A stretch of DNA of 64,000 nucleotides from Microbispora sp. NBC_01189 (GCF_036010665.1 NZ_CP108581.1:6071501-6135500), one strand, 5' to 3'; counted from the stretch's first letter, positions 27,160 to 37,251 are shown. Program-made: numbers and translations. Notes: generated from the sequence alone by a model not told the origin.

Positions 27160-28356
27160 TTACGCCGGTTCCCTGACGGCCGAGGACGCCGCGGCCCGCA
27201 TGTGGGTGACAGGGCGGCGCCGAGCCGGCAGGCCGAGCGTCGGGTTGGCGACGCCCCAGGCGGCGCCCTTGCAGACCAGTTCCTTGTAGAAGGCGGCGAG
27301 CCGTCCGGTCAGGGCCGCCCGTACGGCGCGGTCGTCGGCGGTGACGAACTGGATCAGACCGTCCCTGCGGCCCAGCGAGACGCACTGGTTGAAGTAGCGG
27401 ATCGGCGCGTTGGGGAGCTTCCCGCCGGTCAGGCGCGCCGCGATCGCGTCGGCGGCCTGCCAGGCGCTCGGGGTGCCCGAGGCGCACGACATCCGCAGCG
27501 GCTTGTTTCCCGGGCCCATCGCCATGGCCGCGTCGCCGACGGCGTACACGTCCGGGTGCGAGACCGAGCGCAGCGTCCCGTCCACAACGATCTGACCGGT
27601 GTCGCCGACCTCCAGGGTGGTCGCCTTCGCGATGGGGTGGACCGCGAAGCCGGTGGTCCACACGGTGACGCCGGACGGGATGGCTGTGCCGTCGGCGGTG
27701 ACGACGCGGTCGGCTTCGACGGAGGCGACGGTGACGTGCTCGTGGACGGTGACGCCCAGCCTGCCGAAGACCTTCCGCAGGTGCTCGCGGCCCTTGGGCG
27801 AGAGCCAGTCGCCGAGCCCGCCGCGGGCGGCGAGGGCGACGCCGAGATCGGGGCGGGCCTCGGCGATCTCGGTCGCGGCCTCCACGCCGGTGAGCCCCCC
27901 GCCGACGACGACGACGGTCTGCCCGGCGCGGAGCCGGGCCAGGCGGTCGCGCAGCCGCAGCGCGCCGGGACGGCTAGCGATCTCGTACGCGTGCTCGGCG
28001 GTTCCCGGCACGCTCTGGGAGTTCCAGCCGCTGCCGAGGGCGTAGACGAGCGTGTCGTAGGCGAGTTCTGCGTCGCCGTCCGCGCCGGTGACGGCGACGG
28101 TCCTGCGGTCGGCGTCGACGCCGGTGACCTTCGCGATCCGCACCTCGACGCCGGTGCCCGCGAACATCTCGCCGAACGGCCGGGGCCTGAGGTGCTGGCC
28201 GGTCGCCAGCTGGTGCATGCGGACGCGTTCCACGAAGTCGGGCTCGGCGTTGACGAGGGTGATGGCGACGTCCTCGCGGCGGAGCCGCTTCGCGAGGCGT
28301 CCGGCGGTGATGGCTCCGGTGTATCCGGCGCCGAGGACGACGATGCGGTGCTGCAT
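27160..28356 (-). CDS. NAD(P)/FAD-dependent oxidoreductase (NDH-2-like), ECF41 partner
   Basis: 398 residues. Dinucleotide-binding motifs: VVLGAGYTGAITAGRL at the N-terminus (FAD) and VVVVGGGLTGVEAATEIAE (about 150-168, NAD(P)H), plus VYAVGDAA (about 272) near the flavin. The order fits the type II NADH dehydrogenase-like family. CAGGAG precedes the ATG. It lies 92 bp downstream of the ECF41 sigma gene in the same direction. ECF41 sigmas are commonly coded beside a carboxymuconolactone decarboxylase, oxidoreductase or epimerase (COE) that is their main target, so this is probably the COE partner. Confidence 0.88.
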   Translation of the reverse strand: MQHRIVVLGAGYTGAITAGRLAKRLRREDVAITLVNAEPDFVERVRMHQLATGQHLRPRPFGEMFAGTGVEVRIAKVTGVDADRRTVAVTGADGDAELAYDTLVYALGSGWNSQSVPGTAEHAYEIASRPGALRLRDRLARLRAGQTVVVVGGGLTGVEAATEIAEARPDLGVALAARGGLGDWLSPKGREHLRKVFGRLGVTVHEHVTVASVEADRVVTADGTAIPSGVTVWTTGFAVHPIAKATTLEVGDTGQIVVDGTLRSVSHPDVYAVGDAAMAMGPGNKPLRMSCASGTPSAWQAADAIAARLTGGKLPNAPIRYFNQCVSLGRRDGLIQFVTADDRAVRAALTGRLAAFYKELVCKGAAWGVANPTLGLPARRRPVTHMRAAASSAVREPA

Positions 28357-28448
28357 GTCCGTGCTCCTGTCGTGTGGTCGTTTGCCCTTGAACCGGACAG
28401 GACGCCGTTTGCTGACAGGAGCGCGATGTGAAGCACCTCACACCGCGC

Positions 28449-29393
28449 TCAGAAGGCGGTGGCCAGCGGTTTCCCGTGGTCGGCGGACGCCCAGCGCGCC
28501 GTGGCGCGTTCGAGCTTGTCGGGGTTGACCTGGTTGCGGAACGCGGCGATGCCCTCGGCGGTGACCGTCAGGCACATGACGCCGACGACCCGGCCGTCCA
28601 CGACGGCGACGACGGCGGGGTCGCCGTTGGCGGTCGACGCGTAGAGTTCGGGCGCTCCGCCGGCCAGGGCGCGCTTGGCCTCGCCGGGCCTGAACAGACC
28701 TCTGAGGAACTTCGCGACAGCGACCGCGCCCTCGAACGCCTTGGCGCGGGCGGGCACCTTCCCGCCGCCGTCGCCGATCGAGACGGCGTCCTCGGTGAGC
28801 AGGCGGACGAGCGGCTCGATCCGGCCGCTGGCGGCGGCCGCGAGGAACTCCTCGACGACCCGCCGGGCGGCGGCCTGGTCGATCTCGGCGCGGGCCCTGC
28901 CGTCCGCGACGTGCTTCCCGGCACGGTGGAAGATCTGCTGACTGGCGGCCTCGGTGATGTCGAGGATCGCGGCGATCTCCCGGTGCGGATAGCCGAAGGC
29001 CTCCCGCAGCACGTACACCGCCCGCTCGCTCGGGGAGAGGCGCTCCATGAGGGTGAGGACCGCGTACGAGACCGACTCGCGCTGCTCGGCGGTGTCGGCC
29101 GGGCCGAGCATCGGGTCTCCGGCGAGCAGCGGTTCGGGCAGCCACTGGCCCACGTAGGTCTCGCGGCGCGCCCGCGCGGAGGTGAGCAGGTTGAGGCACA
29201 GGTTCGTGAGCACCTTCGTCAGCCACGCCTCGGGGACCTCGACGCGGCCGACGTCGGCGGCCTGCCAGCGCAGGAACGTCTCCTGTACGGCGTCCTCGGC
29301 CTCCCCGGCGGACCCGAGGAGCCGGTAGGCGATGGCCTCCAGGCGCGGCCTGGCCGCCTCGAACCGGTCGACGTCGCTCGCGGTCAACGGCAT
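28449..29393 (-). CDS. ECF41-family sigma factor with C-terminal SnoaL-like domain (SigJ-like)
   Basis: 314 residues. Sigma region 2 (AYRLLGSAGEAEDAVQETFLRW) and region 4 (LSPSERAVYVLREAFGYPHREIAAIL) are followed by a SnoaL-like extension. The family's diagnostic motifs are present: WLPEPL between the sigma regions, DGGGKV and NPDKLE in the extension. In ECF41 proteins the extension modulates activity in place of an anti-sigma factor. Its likely target is the oxidoreductase gene directly downstream. Confidence 0.93.
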   Translation of the reverse strand: MPLTASDVDRFEAARPRLEAIAYRLLGSAGEAEDAVQETFLRWQAADVGRVEVPEAWLTKVLTNLCLNLLTSARARRETYVGQWLPEPLLAGDPMLGPADTAEQRESVSYAVLTLMERLSPSERAVYVLREAFGYPHREIAAILDITEAASQQIFHRAGKHVADGRARAEIDQAAARRVVEEFLAAAASGRIEPLVRLLTEDAVSIGDGGGKVPARAKAFEGAVAVAKFLRGLFRPGEAKRALAGGAPELYASTANGDPAVVAVVDGRVVGVMCLTVTAEGIAAFRNQVNPDKLERATARWASADHGKPLATAF

Positions 29394-29475
29394 GCCCCGA
29401 TCCTAGGTCGCCGATCCGCCACCCCCGCGCCGGGCCCGTGGCCGGCGTCCGGGCCGGGGGTTTAGGGCTCGGCGC

Positions 29476-30048
29476 TCAGGGCTTGGTCGCGAGGATGTCG
29501 CGGGCGGTCATCAGGGCGAACCCGAGCAGGTTGAGGCCCTGCCAGGTGGCGGGGGAGGCGGCGCGTTCGTCGCCGGCGGTCAGGCCGATGCCCCAGATCC
29601 GGTCGTTGGGGCTGGCCTCCACCAGGACCCGGCCGGTGGTCGCGAGCAGGAAGCGGCGCAGGTCGGCGTTCTGGCCGAACTTGGCGAGGCTGCCGCGGAC
29701 CACGATGTCGAACCGCTGGGCGTTCCAGACCTGTCCGTCGAAGTCCCGTACGGCCCGGCCGAGGGTCTTGGCTTCGTTCGGGTGACCGGCGGCGAGGACC
29801 TTTTCGGCGGTCTGGTCGTCGCCGAACAGCCAGGCCTTGTGCGCCATCATGTAATGCTCGGCGGAGGCGAAGGTGTGGCCGTCCTCGGTGAAGGCGACCG
29901 GCCACCACTGCGACAGGCAGCCGGGGCCGACGCCGCCGCCGCGCGGGGGCCGGTGGCCCCAGAAGTGCAGGTAGCGGAGGGCGTGGCCCGCCCGCTCCGC
30001 GGCGACCGCCTCGTCCACGCTGCGCGGCAGCACGATCTGCTCGGACAC
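29476..30048 (-). CDS. NADAR-family protein (YbiA-like N-glycosidase)
   Basis: About 190 residues. Family features: LRYLHFWGH near the start, SQWWPVAFTEDGHTFASAEHYMM (the Trp-Trp and Glu-His pocket), HPNEAKTLGR and the C-terminal NDRIWGIGL / GLNLLGFALM motifs. NADAR proteins include YbiA, which cleaves N-glycosidic bonds of riboflavin precursors, and enzymes reported to remove ADP-ribose from guanine. Which applies here cannot be read from the sequence. GTG at 30048 was preferred because the conserved part begins right after it; another GTG is at 30066. Confidence 0.88.
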   Translation of the reverse strand: MSEQIVLPRSVDEAVAAERAGHALRYLHFWGHRPPRGGGVGPGCLSQWWPVAFTEDGHTFASAEHYMMAHKAWLFGDDQTAEKVLAAGHPNEAKTLGRAVRDFDGQVWNAQRFDIVVRGSLAKFGQNADLRRFLLATTGRVLVEASPNDRIWGIGLTAGDERAASPATWQGLNLLGFALMTARDILATKP

Positions 30049-30147
30049 GCCCACACCGTGCCACACGCGGTCCCGTCCCCGCCATCGACTTATGCGCCGC
30101 CCGGCGCTGCGGCGGCGTCGCGCCGCCGCCGCAGCGGGGGAGGGGAA

Positions 30148-30780
30148 TCAGCAGTAGCCGAGCATGGTGGTCAGAGCGGACTTCTCGGCGCTCTGCAGGG
30201 TGAGGCCGTAGTACCACTTCACCTGGATCCACGCGCGGGCGTAGGTGCACCAGAAGGAGGTCAGGGACGGCTTCCAGGTGGCGGGGTCCTGGTCGCCCTT
30301 GGCCTGGTTGACGTTGTCGGTGACGGCCCACAGCTCGGGGCCGCCGAGGTCGTTGGCGTACGCCTGGCGCTGGGCGGTGGTCCAGGCCCAGGCGCCGGAC
30401 CGCCACGCCTCGGCGAGGGGGACCATGTGGTCGATGTCGACGTCAGAGGCCGCGTGCCAGGTCGCTCCGTCGTACGGGCTGTACCAGCTGCCGGAGACGG
30501 AGGCGCAGCTCGAGTCGGTGACGACGCCGCTGCCGTCCCGCTTGAGCACCGTCTCGCGGGTGTTGCAGGTGCCCGAGATGGTGATCCAGTGCGGGAAGAG
30601 GTCGCGGTTGTAGGTCGACTGGTGCGACTCGGCGACCACGGTGAGCGAGGCCAGCCGGGAGGCGGCGGTGCTCGCCGACGGGATGTTCGGCGGGGTGGCG
30701 AGAGAGGGGCCGGTGGTCAGGGTGAGGAGGAGGGACAGGGCGCCGAGGGCGGCGGCGAGGGCGGCGAAGGCTCGTTTCAC
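30148..30780 (-). CDS. Secreted HNH endonuclease-family protein (DUF1524-like)
   Basis: About 210 residues. GTG at 30780 was chosen because AAGGGGA lies just upstream and the product then starts with a classical signal peptide (KR, hydrophobic core AFAALAAALGALSLLLTL, then SLATP). The nuclease core is VDIDHMVPLAEAW, with downstream NQAKGDQDPATWKP and four Cys that may form disulfides. Such secreted HNH proteins are common in actinomycetes and probably degrade extracellular DNA or RNA. Confidence 0.88.
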   Translation of the reverse strand: MKRAFAALAAALGALSLLLTLTTGPSLATPPNIPSASTAASRLASLTVVAESHQSTYNRDLFPHWITISGTCNTRETVLKRDGSGVVTDSSCASVSGSWYSPYDGATWHAASDVDIDHMVPLAEAWRSGAWAWTTAQRQAYANDLGGPELWAVTDNVNQAKGDQDPATWKPSLTSFWCTYARAWIQVKWYYGLTLQSAEKSALTTMLGYC

Positions 30781-31098
30781 GAGCGTCCCCTTCTGTCTGC
30801 TGCTCCGGCCAGGAGGGGGGCTGGACACGAACGGAGCAGTCAGACAGCTCGGAGATTCGCTAATGGCGATAAATCCGGAAATAGCAGGTCGTAGTTAGGC
30901 AAATTGACCTTTTTTGTCGGGCTTCGCCGACGACATCCGCGAGGTAGGGTCGTACCTGCTCAAAAGGCCTTTCAGGGCCGCGGGAGGCGAGGTACGTCCT
31001 GTTATCGAACAAATGAAGATTGTGTAAACGGCGGCGGATCAGCCTTCCCGGCGGTTCCGGCCGCATCTGTTCGGAGCCGTGTCCCGCGACGGTTCGGC
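30781..31098. other. Divergent intergenic region without a recognised gene
   Basis: The 318 bp separate the secreted nuclease (leftward) from the broken hydrolase (rightward). 30850-30905 is A/T-rich and probably carries promoter elements. No conserved frame or repeat was recognised. Confidence 0.35.
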
Positions 31099-31808
31099 AT
31101 GGCGACGTTCGTCCTCGTGCCCGGCGGGTGGCACGGCTCCTGGTCGTTCGAGGAGGTGGTCCCGCTGCTGGAAGCCGCCGGTCATGCCGTTCACGCGCTG
31201 ACCCTGACCGGTCTGCGGCCGGACGACGACAACGCGACGGTCGCGGCCGCCAATCTCGACACGCACGCCGACGACGTCTTGCGCCTCCTCGATCGCGCGC
31301 ACGTCACCGGCGTGACGCTGGTCGGCCACAGCTACGGCGGGATGGTGATCGCCGCCGCCGCCGACCGCGCCGACGGCCGCGTCTCACGGCTGGTGCACCT
31401 CGACGCCTACGTGCCGCGCGATGGCGAGTCATGCTGGTCGTCGACGACCGAGCGCTATCGGGAGGCGTTCGCGTCCGGCGCCGCGACCACCGGCTACTCC
31501 GTCCGGCCGCCGGACGCGTGGATCCCCGCTGCCGTTCCCATCCCCTCGCCTCGTTCCTGCAGACGGTCCGGCTCACAGGCGCGCTCGCCCGGATCCCACG
31601 CCGGGAGTTCGTCTACTGCTCGGGATGGGAGGACCGGACGCCGTTCGCCGCGCTCCGCGCCCGGCTCCACGCCGATCCCGGGTGGCAGGTCCACGACCTT
31701 CCAACCGGCCACGACGCGATGCACGAGGCCCCGGAGGCGGTCGCCGCACTGCTGCTCGGCGAACGAACCGCGCACGCGTCCACGCCGAGACGGCAGGTGT
31801 GCCGTTGA
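31099..31808 (+). pseudogene. Alpha/beta hydrolase, frameshifted
   Basis: Starting at ATG 31099 the frame reads an esterase-like N-terminus (FVLVPGGWHGSWSFEEV, nucleophile LVGHSYGGMV) up to about 31530. The matching C-terminal half (ASFLQTVRLTGALARIPRREF..., TGHDAMHEAPEAVA with the catalytic His) continues in another frame to 31808. Together they make one ordinary hydrolase of about 235 residues, so a single indel near 31530-31550 has broken the gene, unless it is a sequencing error. Confidence 0.8.
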
Positions 31809-31904
31809 GGGCCGCACAGATCCCGCCGGTGCGCCGCCGGCGTCTCGGTGAGGATCTGGCGCTACCACGACATTAATTCGGTCATTCCCAGCAAAGGTGA
31901 CACC

Positions 31905-33144
31905 TTGGCCGAGACCGCTCCTCTGCGGGGACGGCACCGTGAACTGGCGGAGCTGGACGCGCTGGTCGACAGTGCCCGCGCGGGTCACAGCGGCGCGCTG
32001 GCGGTCTCCGGCGAGGCCGGTGTCGGCGACCGGACGAGGAGGTCGCCGCCGACCTGGAGCGGTCGGCGGAGCGCGCGCGGACGCGCGGCGGCGCGGCCGC
32101 CGCCGGCGCGTTCCTGGAGCGGTCGGCGGAGCTGACGCCGGAGCCGTTCCGCCGCGCGCAGCGGCTGATCGCCGCCGCGGAGGCCAAGCACGCCGCGGGC
32201 GCGCCCGCCGCCGCGGCGCAGGGCCTCGAAGAACTCGACCCGGTGCTCGCGCGCGACACCTACATCGAGGCGCTGGCGGCCGCGATCTACGGTGGCCGGC
32301 TGGGCGCCCCCGGGGAGGTGGCCGCCGTCGCGAACGCGATCCTGGAGGCGACGCCCGCCGCCGGGGAGGGCTACGGGCTCAGCGCGGTCAAGTCGTGGAG
32401 GCCATCCTCTGCAACGGGCTGGGGCGTTTCGCCGAGGCGGTGGCCTCCGGCCGCCGCGAGCTCCCGTACACGCACGAGCTGAGCCACGCGATGCGCACGC
32501 TGCTCGAACTCGTGGAGGCGGCCGCGCACATCGGTGAACACGCGCTCGCCGAGCAGGCGTTCGAGCGGCTGGCGAGCGTCACGCGTCCGGCGGGGACCGG
32601 CTACGCGTACGGCGTGCTGGCGACGGCGGAGGCGCAGCTGCGCGAGGGGGAGGAGGCCGAAGCCCTGTATCGGGACGCGATCGAGCGCTTCGAGCGCGAG
32701 CGGATTCCGATCATGGTGGGGCGCTGCCGCCTGCTGTACGGGGAGGCGCTGAGCCGCGGGGGCCGCCACGCGGACGCACGCGAACAGCTCCGGGCCGCCT
32801 ACGAGCTCATGTCCGGCCGCGGACTGACCGGCTTCGCCGAGCGTGCCGCGCGTGAGCTGCGCGCGAGCGGCGAGGCCGTGCGCGTACGCACGCAGGGATC
32901 GGCGGTGAGGCTCACCGAACAGGAGCTCAACGTGGCGCGCCTCGCCCGCGAAGGCCTGACGAACCGCGACATCGGTGCCCGGCTGTTCATCAGCGCCCGG
33001 ACCGCCGAATACCACCTGCGCAAGGTCTTCATGAAGCTCGGCATCCGGGGACGCGCCGAGCTGAAGACGGTGCTCGCCGAGCTCGACCAGGCGGAGCGGG
33101 CCCCCGGTCCGGGATCGATGCCCCGACCCCGGCCGCGTCCCTGA
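31905..33144 (+). pseudogene. LAL-type LuxR regulator with internal deletion and frameshift
   Basis: The N-terminus (LRGRHRELAELDALVDSA, then SGEAGVG) is the beginning of a large ATP-binding LuxR regulator. The Walker A motif stops before GKT, and the sequence jumps to a segment normally several hundred residues downstream (DEEVAADLERSAERARTRGG) in another frame. A second shift near 32390 leads into TPR-like helices and a complete LuxR HTH (LTEQELNVARLAREGLTNRDIGARL). The ATPase core is missing, so the regulator cannot work as such. The C-terminal 240 codons remain open and might still give a DNA-binding fragment. Confidence 0.75.
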
Positions 33145-33176
33145 GCTCCGGACGACCTGGTGGACGGACATGGTCT

Positions 33177-33581
33177 TCACCTCGTTGACGGTCGGTTGGC
33201 GGCGAGGGCCTGCTCGACGGTGCCGTACACCGGCAGGAGCGCGTGGAGCCCGACGATCTGGAGCAGACGGGCGGGGATGCCGCGCACGCCGGCCAGGCGT
33301 ACGCCCGCGTCGTCGTTGGCGGCCCGCTGAGCGGTCGATATCAGGACGCGTAAACCCGAGCAGTCCATGAAGGACACCCCGGTCAGGTCGAAGACCACGG
33401 TGTCGCCCGGCCGGCGGACACGGTCGACGTAGCGGGCCAGCTGGCCGGTGGCGGTGAGGTCGATCTCACCGCCGACCGTGATCAGGCTCGTGCCGGGAAG
33501 GTGCCGATGCCGCAGCGTCAGCGGCGGGGCGGAGGCTTCGGCGGGGGCGGCCGGGAGTTCGAGTCGGAGGGAGGCGCCCAT
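33177..33581 (-). CDS. STAS-domain anti-sigma factor antagonist
   Basis: 134 residues with a SpoIIAA-like STAS domain: LITVGGEIDLTATGQL and VVFDLTGVSFMDCSGLRVLI, where the Ser of DCSGL is the usual phosphorylation site. Such proteins bind and release anti-sigma kinases of the RsbW type. No kinase gene lies beside it, so its partner is elsewhere. Confidence 0.9.
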   Translation of the reverse strand: MGASLRLELPAAPAEASAPPLTLRHRHLPGTSLITVGGEIDLTATGQLARYVDRVRRPGDTVVFDLTGVSFMDCSGLRVLISTAQRAANDDAGVRLAGVRGIPARLLQIVGLHALLPVYGTVEQALAANRPSTR

Positions 33582-33671
33582 GCGCGCACCTGGACCTTTC
33601 GTGTCGGCGTCTGTGGCCCGGTCTCCGCGGTGCGCGGAGACCGGGTCCGGTTCAGGCGGTCCGGCGGAGTC

Positions 33672-34391
33672 TCACCGCCGCGCGTCGTCGGCGGCGTCGC
33701 GGATGACGGCGGCCACGGTGTCGGGCTGCGACGCGGCGACCGCGTGCGAAGCGCCCGCGATCTCCCGGGTCCTGCGGGCGCCGGCGCGCTGGGCCATGAA
33801 GCGCAGCGCCTCGGCCGGGATGTTGAGGTCGCGCTCACCGTGGACGAACCAGGACGGGATGGTGCGCCAGGCGGGCTCGTCCGCCGTCAGCGCGCCGGTC
33901 AGGGCGCGCTCGGTCACCGGCCGCTGGGTCGCCGCCATCAGGGCGGCCTCACCGGCGTCGAGGTCGGCGCAGAACTGGTGGTGGAACCTGTCGGTAGCGA
34001 TGCGGAACTCCTTGCCGCCGGAGACGACCGGGTAGGCCTCCAGCGCCGCGCCGAGGGTGCTGCCCTCGAATTTGCCGGACAGCAGGAACGCGTTCTCGCC
34101 GGGCTCGGGGGCGAAGGCCGCGACGTAGACCAGGGCGCGCACGGCCGGGTGGCCGGCCGCGGCCTGGGTGACGACCATGCCGCCGTACGAGTGGCCGACG
34201 AGGACGACCGGGCGGCCGAGGCCGGCGATCACGTCGCGCACGTAGGCGGCGTCGCCCTCGACGCTTCGCAGTGGGTTGGCCGCGGCGACGGCGGACAGGC
34301 CGTGGCTGTGCAGGCGCTGGATGACGCGGTTCCAGGAGGCCGATTCGGCGAAGGCGCCGTGGACCAGGACGACGACGGGCTGCTCACTCAT
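33672..34391 (-). CDS. Alpha/beta hydrolase, intact
   Basis: 239 residues. Oxyanion region LVHGAFAESASW, nucleophile Ser in LVGHSYGGMV, candidate acid Asp in VHGERD and His in GASHAVAASQP. The profile fits small actinobacterial esterase/haloperoxidase-like hydrolases. It overlaps the stop of the upstream broken hydrolase (ATGA), which suggests both once formed an operon. Substrate unknown. Confidence 0.88.
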   Translation of the reverse strand: MSEQPVVVLVHGAFAESASWNRVIQRLHSHGLSAVAAANPLRSVEGDAAYVRDVIAGLGRPVVLVGHSYGGMVVTQAAAGHPAVRALVYVAAFAPEPGENAFLLSGKFEGSTLGAALEAYPVVSGGKEFRIATDRFHHQFCADLDAGEAALMAATQRPVTERALTGALTADEPAWRTIPSWFVHGERDLNIPAEALRFMAQRAGARRTREIAGASHAVAASQPDTVAAVIRDAADDARR

Positions 34392-35718
34392 GCGTGTGCC
34401 TTTCCGGTGTGCAGGGCGGACGTGAGGACGGCGACGGCCTGCGCGGTCGCGGCGCGCGCGGCGTGGGTGTCGCGGAGCGGGTTCAGCATCATGAAGTCGT
34501 GCAGCGTGCCGTTGTGGCGGACGCTGGTGGTGGGGACGCCCGCCTGGACGAGCCTGCGGGCGTAGGCCTCGCCCTCGTCACGCAGCACGTCGCACTCGTC
34601 GACGACGACGAACGCGTGCGGCAGCCCGGCCAGGTCCTCCAGGGTGGCGCGCAGCGGGGAGGCGGCACGTCGCCGCGCCACTTGGCCAGGATGGTCAGCG
34701 CGGCCGTCATGTTCCTGCCGACCGAGTCGCCGGCCACCGCCAGCCGGGAGGTGTCCAGGCCCTCGTCCGCGACAAGCACGGTCAGGCCGTTCAGCAGCAG
34801 ATCGGCGGGGCGGGCCCGCCGCCCCGTCGTCACGCCCGCGGTCACGCATGCCGCCCGCGCGGCCGCGGCCGCCGCGAGCCCACCCCTGGCCCGCGCCCGA
34901 TCGGCCGAGCGCACGAGCTGCGCCGCGACGTCCTCCGACGGGCCCCGCGTGCCCTGCGCCGCGTGCCAGGCACGCCGGTCGGGATCGGCCCGCGGATCGG
35001 TGGCCTCCGCCAGCGCCCGGTGCGCGCGGCACCGCTCCTCCGGTGAGGCCGCCCAGTACACGGCCGAACGCACCAGCGGATGGCGGAAACGCACCTGGTC
35101 GTCGATCTGCACCAGCCCGGCGGCGATGGCGGGCGTCACCGCCTCGATCCCGACGGCGAGCCGGTCCGCCGCGCGCCATAGCAGGCCCGGATCACCGCCC
35201 GGCTCGGCGGACGCCACCAGCAGCAGCTGCCGCGTCCGCGACGGGAGCGACAGTATGCGCCGCTGGTAGAGCTCCTGAAGCCGGCCCGTGAGGGCCCGCG
35301 CGCCCGGCAGGCCGAAGGCCGCGCGCAACGCGTCGCCCTGCGGCGCATGAAGACGGGTGAGGCTGTTCGTCATCGGCGCGCGCAACTGGTGGAGCCCGGC
35401 GAAGGCCAACTCCATCTCGGACTGCACGCCCGCGACGCGGACGACGCGAAACCCCCGCGCCCGCGTGGCCAGGTCGTCCAGCAACGCCGTCTTGCCCACT
35501 CCCGCCTCACCACGCAGCACCAGCGCGCGGCTCTGACCACTCCGTACGGCGTCGAGCAGCCCGCCGAGCCGCTCGCACTCGGTGCCTCGTCCCCGCAACA
35601 CCGCCGTCACCCGCCCGCGGACAGGACGGACGGCAGCGGGGTGCCAAGGGGTACGGGCCGGGCCACAGCCCGGGAAATCACGACCGGTCTTCGGAGGCAC
35701 TGCATCCTCATGATCCAT
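34388..35718 (-). pseudogene. Chimeric relic: LuxR-type ATPase N-terminus fused to HSL-family hydrolase C-terminus, frameshifted
   Basis: From 35718 the frame encodes a LAL-type ATPase head (RGRGTECERLGGLL, Walker A LRGEAGVGKTALL, and a region up to about SADRARARGG). Without a stop it passes at about 34830 into an esterase segment (LDTSRLAVAGDSVGRNMTAALTILAKW, the GDSxG nucleophile elbow of HSL-type hydrolases, normally GDSAGGN). Near 34670 the frame is lost; the hydrolase continues in another frame (LPHAFVVVDECDVLRDEG..., HNGTLHDFMML with the catalytic His) to 34388. A deletion appears to have joined two genes, and a later indel broke the product. Confidence 0.75.
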
Positions 35719-35815
35719 CTCTGCACGGTTCTGATCGACTCGTGCACTTGGACCATGCGGCCCTGCGGATCCGTGACACCCGCCCGTCGCGTTGGCCTCC
35801 GCCCGCCGGCGGCGG

Positions 35816-36495
35816 TCAGCCGGTGACCTCCACGCCTTCGAGCAGCGCGGCGCTGATCTGCCTGCGGGACACGATGCCGAGCTTCGCGAAGATCTTCCGC
35901 AGGTGCCATTCGACGGTGTGCGGGCTGATGAAGAGCTGCGCGCCGATTTCGGGGTTCGTCAGCCCGTCACCGGCCAGGCGCGCTATCTGCGCCTCCTGGG
36001 CGGTGAGCGCGGCGCGCGCCTCGGCCGTCCGCCTGCGTACCGTCTCGCCGGTGGCCTGAAGCTCGCGCCGGGCGCGTTCCGCGAACGCCTCGGCCCCCAT
36101 CTCGCCGAGCATCTCGTACGAGGCGCCCAGTTGCTCGCGTGCGTCGAGGCGGCGGTTCTCCCGGCGCAGCCACTCGCCGTAGAGCAGCCGGGTGCGGGCG
36201 AGCGTCGTACGGACCTCGGTGCGGCCGAGCCGCTCGATCGCCTCGCGGTAGAGGGCGTCGGCGTCCGATCCGTCGCTCACCTGGGCACGTACGCACGCCG
36301 AGGTGCCGAGGGCCCAGTCGGTGCCACTGCCCTGTGCCATCTCGTCGAGTCGCCGCGCGACCTCGGCGGCCCGCGCCTGTCTTCCGCTCCGGACGGCACG
36401 GCGCGGTACGGAGGCCGCGTGCTCGCCGCCGGAGGCATGGGCCCTGGGGGAGCCGGCACCGGCGGTGGCGCGCCTGCGGCCGGAGCGTCGCCCGG
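35816..36495 (-). pseudogene. C-terminal fragment of a LAL-type LuxR regulator
   Basis: The frame encodes the TPR-like tail and LuxR helix-turn-helix (LTAQEAQIARLAGDGLTNPEIGAQLF, then HTVEWHLRKIFAKLGI) but no start or ATPase. At its 5' side it runs into the NmrA-like relic in the same general frame by accident. It could be the lost tail of the chimeric relic at 34388-35718 or of another copy. Confidence 0.7.
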
Positions 36496-37251
36496 TCAGC
36501 GCGCGAGCCACTCCCGATGGGTGGTCCCGGCGATGACGGCGCCCTCCTTGGCGATGAGCGCGTCGCCCGAGGCGGCGGCGTACAGGCCCGCACCGTCGTC
36601 GGTGACGACGGCGCGGTGGTCGCCGCGGGCGGCGAGGGTGATCCCGCCCAGGTCGTCGAGCGCGAAGATCTCGGGCCCGGCGACGTCCAGGGTGCCGCGC
36701 AGCGGGTCGCCCGCGCTTACGTCGGCCACGGCCCGCGCTGACGTCGGCCACGGCCCGCGCGACGTCGTCCGCGGCGACGGGCTGCATGGGGACGGCGGGC
36801 AGGCGGACGGTGTGCTCGTCGGAGGTCCAGAACATAATCGTCTCGACGAACTCGAAGAACTGCGTGGCACGCACGATCGAGTACGGCACGGGACCGGCCT
36901 TGAGGAGGTCCTCCTGCAGCACCTTCGCCCGGTAGTACACCGAGCCGGGCACCCGGTCGGCGCCCACGATCGACAGGATGACCGCATGGCCGACCCCGGC
37001 CGCCTCGGCAGCGGTCAGCAGGTTGTCCATCGTCTTTCGGAAGAACGCGGGTGACGCGTCGTCGAAGGTGCGCGGCTTCGTCAGGTTGACGACGACGGCC
37101 GCGTCGCCAGCGCCTCGGCCAGGCTCTTTCCGGTGAGCAGGTCCACACCCGTGGACGTCGAGTGCGGCACCGCCTCGTGCCCCCGCGCGTTCAGGATCTC
37201 GACGACCCGGGAGCCGATGAGCCCGGTTCCGCCGATGACAGCGATCTTCAT
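36496..37251 (-). pseudogene. NmrA-like NAD(P)-binding SDR, at least two frameshifts
   Basis: ATG at 37251 begins a textbook Rossmann start (MKIAVIGGTGLIGSRVVEIL). The frame is lost near 37105, where the reading should continue as AAVVVNLTKPRTFDD. It resumes in the segment MDNLLTAAEAAGVGHAVILS (about 37030) and is lost again at the 22-bp duplication at 36719, after which the C-terminus (LRGTLDVAGPEIFALDD, AGTTHREWLA) ends at 36496. All parts are recognisable in order, so the gene decayed recently. Confidence 0.8.
36719..36762. repeat. 22-bp tandem duplication that frameshifts the NmrA-like gene
   Basis: ACGTCGGCCACGGCCCGCGC begins at 36719 and again at 36741, giving two adjacent copies of a 22-bp unit that differ only at the last bases. 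Because 22 is not a multiple of three, the reading frame of the NmrA-like gene shifts exactly here. Confidence 0.85.

Noticed and set aside
28357..28448. ECF41-type promoter (TGTCA...CGTC) before the oxidoreductase
   Set aside because: TGTCA and CGTC both occur, but only about 8 bp apart, too close for the known motif spacing, so I do not claim it.
30904..31098. Longer N-terminus for the broken alpha/beta hydrolase
   Set aside because: The extra 65 codons lack similarity to hydrolases; the conserved start is MATFVLVPGG at 31099.
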